From the NCBI GenBank assembly GCA_050122535.1, contig JASFIT010000081.1:1-13591 (forward strand): a stretch of 13,591 nucleotides of DNA. The letters run 5' to 3'. A model generated the notes under the pieces. It saw nothing but the letters and a program-made list of their open reading frames with translations, was not told the DNA's origin and did no database searches. The translations under genes were made by a program, and so were the position numbers. This DNA is from JASFEQ01 sp050122535 (GTDB lineage Bacteria > Desulfobacterota > DSM-4660 > Desulfatiglandales > HGW-15). This document shows positions 12,190 to 13,591 of this stretch, in pieces; the first letter of the stretch is position 1, and each line of letters opens with the position of its first letter.

Positions 12190-13473
12190 TCAGATAAGAG
12201 AGCCGAAACTCCTTGCAGCGCTTTCTATGGTCTTTAGGATGCTATTCTCATCGTGAGCGGTTGAAACGAAACAGGCCTCAAAAGGGGATGGCGCCAGATA
12301 TATTCCCTGCTCAAGCATCTTTGCGTAATAGCCTTTGAATTTTTCCGCCTCACTCGCCTTGGCGGAATCAAAATCCGCTACAGGGTTTTCTCCAAAGAAC
12401 AGGGATCCCATGGATCCGATTCGGTTTATGACCACTTTTACCCCTTCTGCTTCTGCGGCATCCTCCAGACCCGAGAAGAGCATCTTCCCTTTGCTTTCCA
12501 GTTCTTGGTAAACATCCTTTTCTTGGAGAATTCTTAAGGTGGCTAGGCCAGCGGCCATGGCTAGAGGATTCCCCGATAGGGTCCCCGCTTGATATATATC
12601 ACCTTCAGGAGCCATTTGTTCCATAATTTCCCTTCTGCCGCCATAGGCGCCCACAGGCAAGCCACCGCCGATTATCTTGCCCAGACAGGTGAGATCGGGG
12701 TTTATTCGATAAAGTTCCTGCGCACCCCCGGGAGCGACTCTAAAACCACTGATCACCTCATCAAAGATGAGCAAGGCCCCATTTTTCAGGGTAATCTCCC
12801 TTAGCCCCGTCAAGAATTCCTTTTTGGGGATAACAACACCCATATTTCCAGGAATGGGTTCAACGATAACAGCGGCTATTTCATTTCCCAGTTTTTCAAA
12901 GGCCTGAACCACACCTTCCAGGTCGTTGAAAGAGAGGGAGATGGTGTGCCCAGCTGTGTCTAAAGGCACACCTGGGCAACCTGGGATAGCAAAGGTTGCC
13001 ACGCCTGAGCCGGCTGACACCAACAGACTGTCTGCATGTCCATGGTAACAGCCTTCAAATTTTATGATTTTCTCCCTACCTGTGAAACCCCTCGCAAGCC
13101 GGATAGCGCTCATAGTGGCCTCAGTCCCAGAATTTACCATTCTGACCATGTCGATGGAGGGCACCATCTTTGTGATCGTTTCGGCCATTTCCACTTCCAG
13201 CGCTGTCGGAGCGCCGTAACTTGTTCCTTTCGATACCCTCTCCCCCAAGGCCCTGACCACTTCTGGATGCCCATGCCCCAAAATCATAGGTCCCCATGAG
13301 CAGACGTAATCCACATACTGATTTCCATCCATGTCCCATAGAAAACAGCCTTCTGCTCTCCCAATGAAGGGGGGATCAATGCCTACCGCTTTTCCAGCCC
13401 TCACGGGGCTATTAACCCCTCCTGGTATGATTTCTCTCGCCCTTTCAAATAGCGCCTTCGACTTTTCACCCAT
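12190..13473 (-). CDS. hemL: Glutamate-1-semialdehyde 2,1-aminomutase
   Basis: HemL converts glutamate-1-semialdehyde to 5-aminolevulinate, the last step of the C5 route feeding haem, sirohaem and cobamides. The 427-residue cytoplasmic PLP enzyme is full length. The PLP-binding lysine is K266 in LTCLGKIIGGGLPVGAYGG; the ring-contacting aspartate is D238 in LLIFDEVISGFR; the cofactor phosphate loop is NSGTEATMSAIRLARG (114-129). The start is typical (FERAREIIPGGVNSPVRA). GGAG lies seven bases before the ATG at 13473 and is placed in the loop and stem of a 6-bp hairpin. The Fo operon follows in the same direction 195 bases downstream, with its own probable promoter and no terminator evident in between. 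A CTAAAGTG repeat array lies about 35 bases upstream. Confidence 0.97.
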   Translation of the reverse strand: MGEKSKALFERAREIIPGGVNSPVRAGKAVGIDPPFIGRAEGCFLWDMDGNQYVDYVCSWGPMILGHGHPEVVRALGERVSKGTSYGAPTALEVEMAETITKMVPSIDMVRMVNSGTEATMSAIRLARGFTGREKIIKFEGCYHGHADSLLVSAGSGVATFAIPGCPGVPLDTAGHTISLSFNDLEGVVQAFEKLGNEIAAVIVEPIPGNMGVVIPKKEFLTGLREITLKNGALLIFDEVISGFRVAPGGAQELYRINPDLTCLGKIIGGGLPVGAYGGRREIMEQMAPEGDIYQAGTLSGNPLAMAAGLATLRILQEKDVYQELESKGKMLFSGLEDAAEAEGVKVVINRIGSMGSLFFGENPVADFDSAKASEAEKFKGYYAKMLEQGIYLAPSPFEACFVSTAHDENSILKTIESAARSFGSLI

Positions 13474-13475
13474 GA

Positions 13476-13490
13476 CTATTCTCCGAATAG
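13476..13490 (-). promoter_or_regulatory. Hairpin over the hemL ribosome binding site
   Basis: CTATTC and GAATAG form a perfect 6-bp inverted repeat around a three-base loop. On the mRNA the Shine-Dalgarno sequence GGAG (13484-13481) occupies the loop and the first stem base, two bases plus the stem before the ATG. Confidence 0.45.
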
Positions 13491-13509
13491 CGTCAATCCC
13501 TTCAGTGAG

Positions 13510-13546
13510 CTAAAATGCCTAAAGTGTCTAAAGTGAGCTAAAGTTG
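13510..13546 (+). repeat. CTAAAGTG tandem array upstream of hemL
   Basis: Units CTAAAATGC, CTAAAGTGT, CTAAAGTGAG and CTAAAGTTG start at 13510, 13519, 13528 and 13538 (period 9, 9, 10). This is the same family as the arrays at 3891-3931 and 4008-4050. An inverted partner, if present, would lie beyond the window edge. It sits in the upstream region or leader of hemL. Confidence 0.8.
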
Positions 13547-13558
13547 AAGAACGAGGAG

Positions 13559-13587
13559 ATACTGTGGATGTGTTCTTGCTCTGTCAA
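13559..13587 (-). promoter_or_regulatory. Weak candidate promoter of hemL
   Basis: On the - strand a perfect TTGACA (13587-13582) is followed after 17 bases by CAGTAT (13564-13559), which matches only three of six -10 bases. If used, the CTAAAGTG array would lie within the hemL leader RNA. Confidence 0.3.
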
Positions 13588-13591
13588 ATTT

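Noticed and set aside
13036..13299. Open frames antisense or out of frame within hemL (also 12589-12804 and 13121-13339)
   Set aside because: Shadows of the highly conserved hemL reading frame with no own start signals.

Overview
The window reads as a chromosomal housekeeping segment of an anaerobic, Gram-negative bacterium. The best guess is a member of the Desulfobacterota (former Deltaproteobacteria). The reasons are an ATP synthase Fo cluster (atpZ-atpI-atpB-atpE) with no F1 genes attached, an AtpE precursor with a cleavable-looking N-terminal signal, a redox sensor Rex immediately downstream, and a RACo-like ASKHA ATPase of the kind linked to corrinoid metabolism. This placement is inference from gene content; no rRNA or tRNA gene is present to confirm it. 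I see no phage, plasmid, transposase or CRISPR locus.

Layout. The left part (1-2547) holds a DksA/TraR-type zinc-finger regulator on the + strand, with its own promoter and a C-rich leader that may hide its ribosome binding site, and a convergent RACo-like ASKHA protein on the - strand. A 321-base divergent intergenic region follows, with a near-consensus sigma-70 promoter reading into pdxA (pyridoxal phosphate synthesis) and a leader that can fold in two competing ways. pdxA is followed by uvrA (excision repair). Between them lies an inverted pair of short tandem arrays built on the unit CTAAAGTGN. The right part (6951-13473) is entirely on the - strand and, in transcription order, runs hemL, atpZ, atpI, atpB, atpE, an intrinsic terminator, rex, a PilZ protein, a second terminator, and a two-copy SPOR membrane protein.

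How the genes work together. The Fo genes make the membrane ion channel and c-ring of the ATP synthase; the F1 part must be elsewhere. Rex senses the NADH/NAD+ ratio. Two sequences resembling the Rex operator lie in this window: one overlaps the -35 box of the probable rex promoter (autoregulation), the other lies just upstream of the probable promoter of the Fo operon. Together they suggest that Rex ties Fo expression to redox state. HemL supplies aminolevulinate for tetrapyrroles (haem, sirohaem, cobamides) and is itself a PLP enzyme, so it depends on the pathway PdxA belongs to; this is a metabolic link only, not evidence of co-regulation.

The most unusual feature is a set of short tandem repeats with an 8-10 base period. 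They occur as inverted array pairs between pdxA and uvrA (CTAAAGTGN family) and between atpB and atpE (TGGAATNN family), and as a single visible arm upstream of hemL (CTAAAGTGN family again; a partner may lie beyond the window edge). The two families share one architecture but differ in unit sequence. I do not recognise them as a named element. The pdxA-uvrA copy runs to within about a dozen bases of the uvrA start codon, which has no Shine-Dalgarno sequence.
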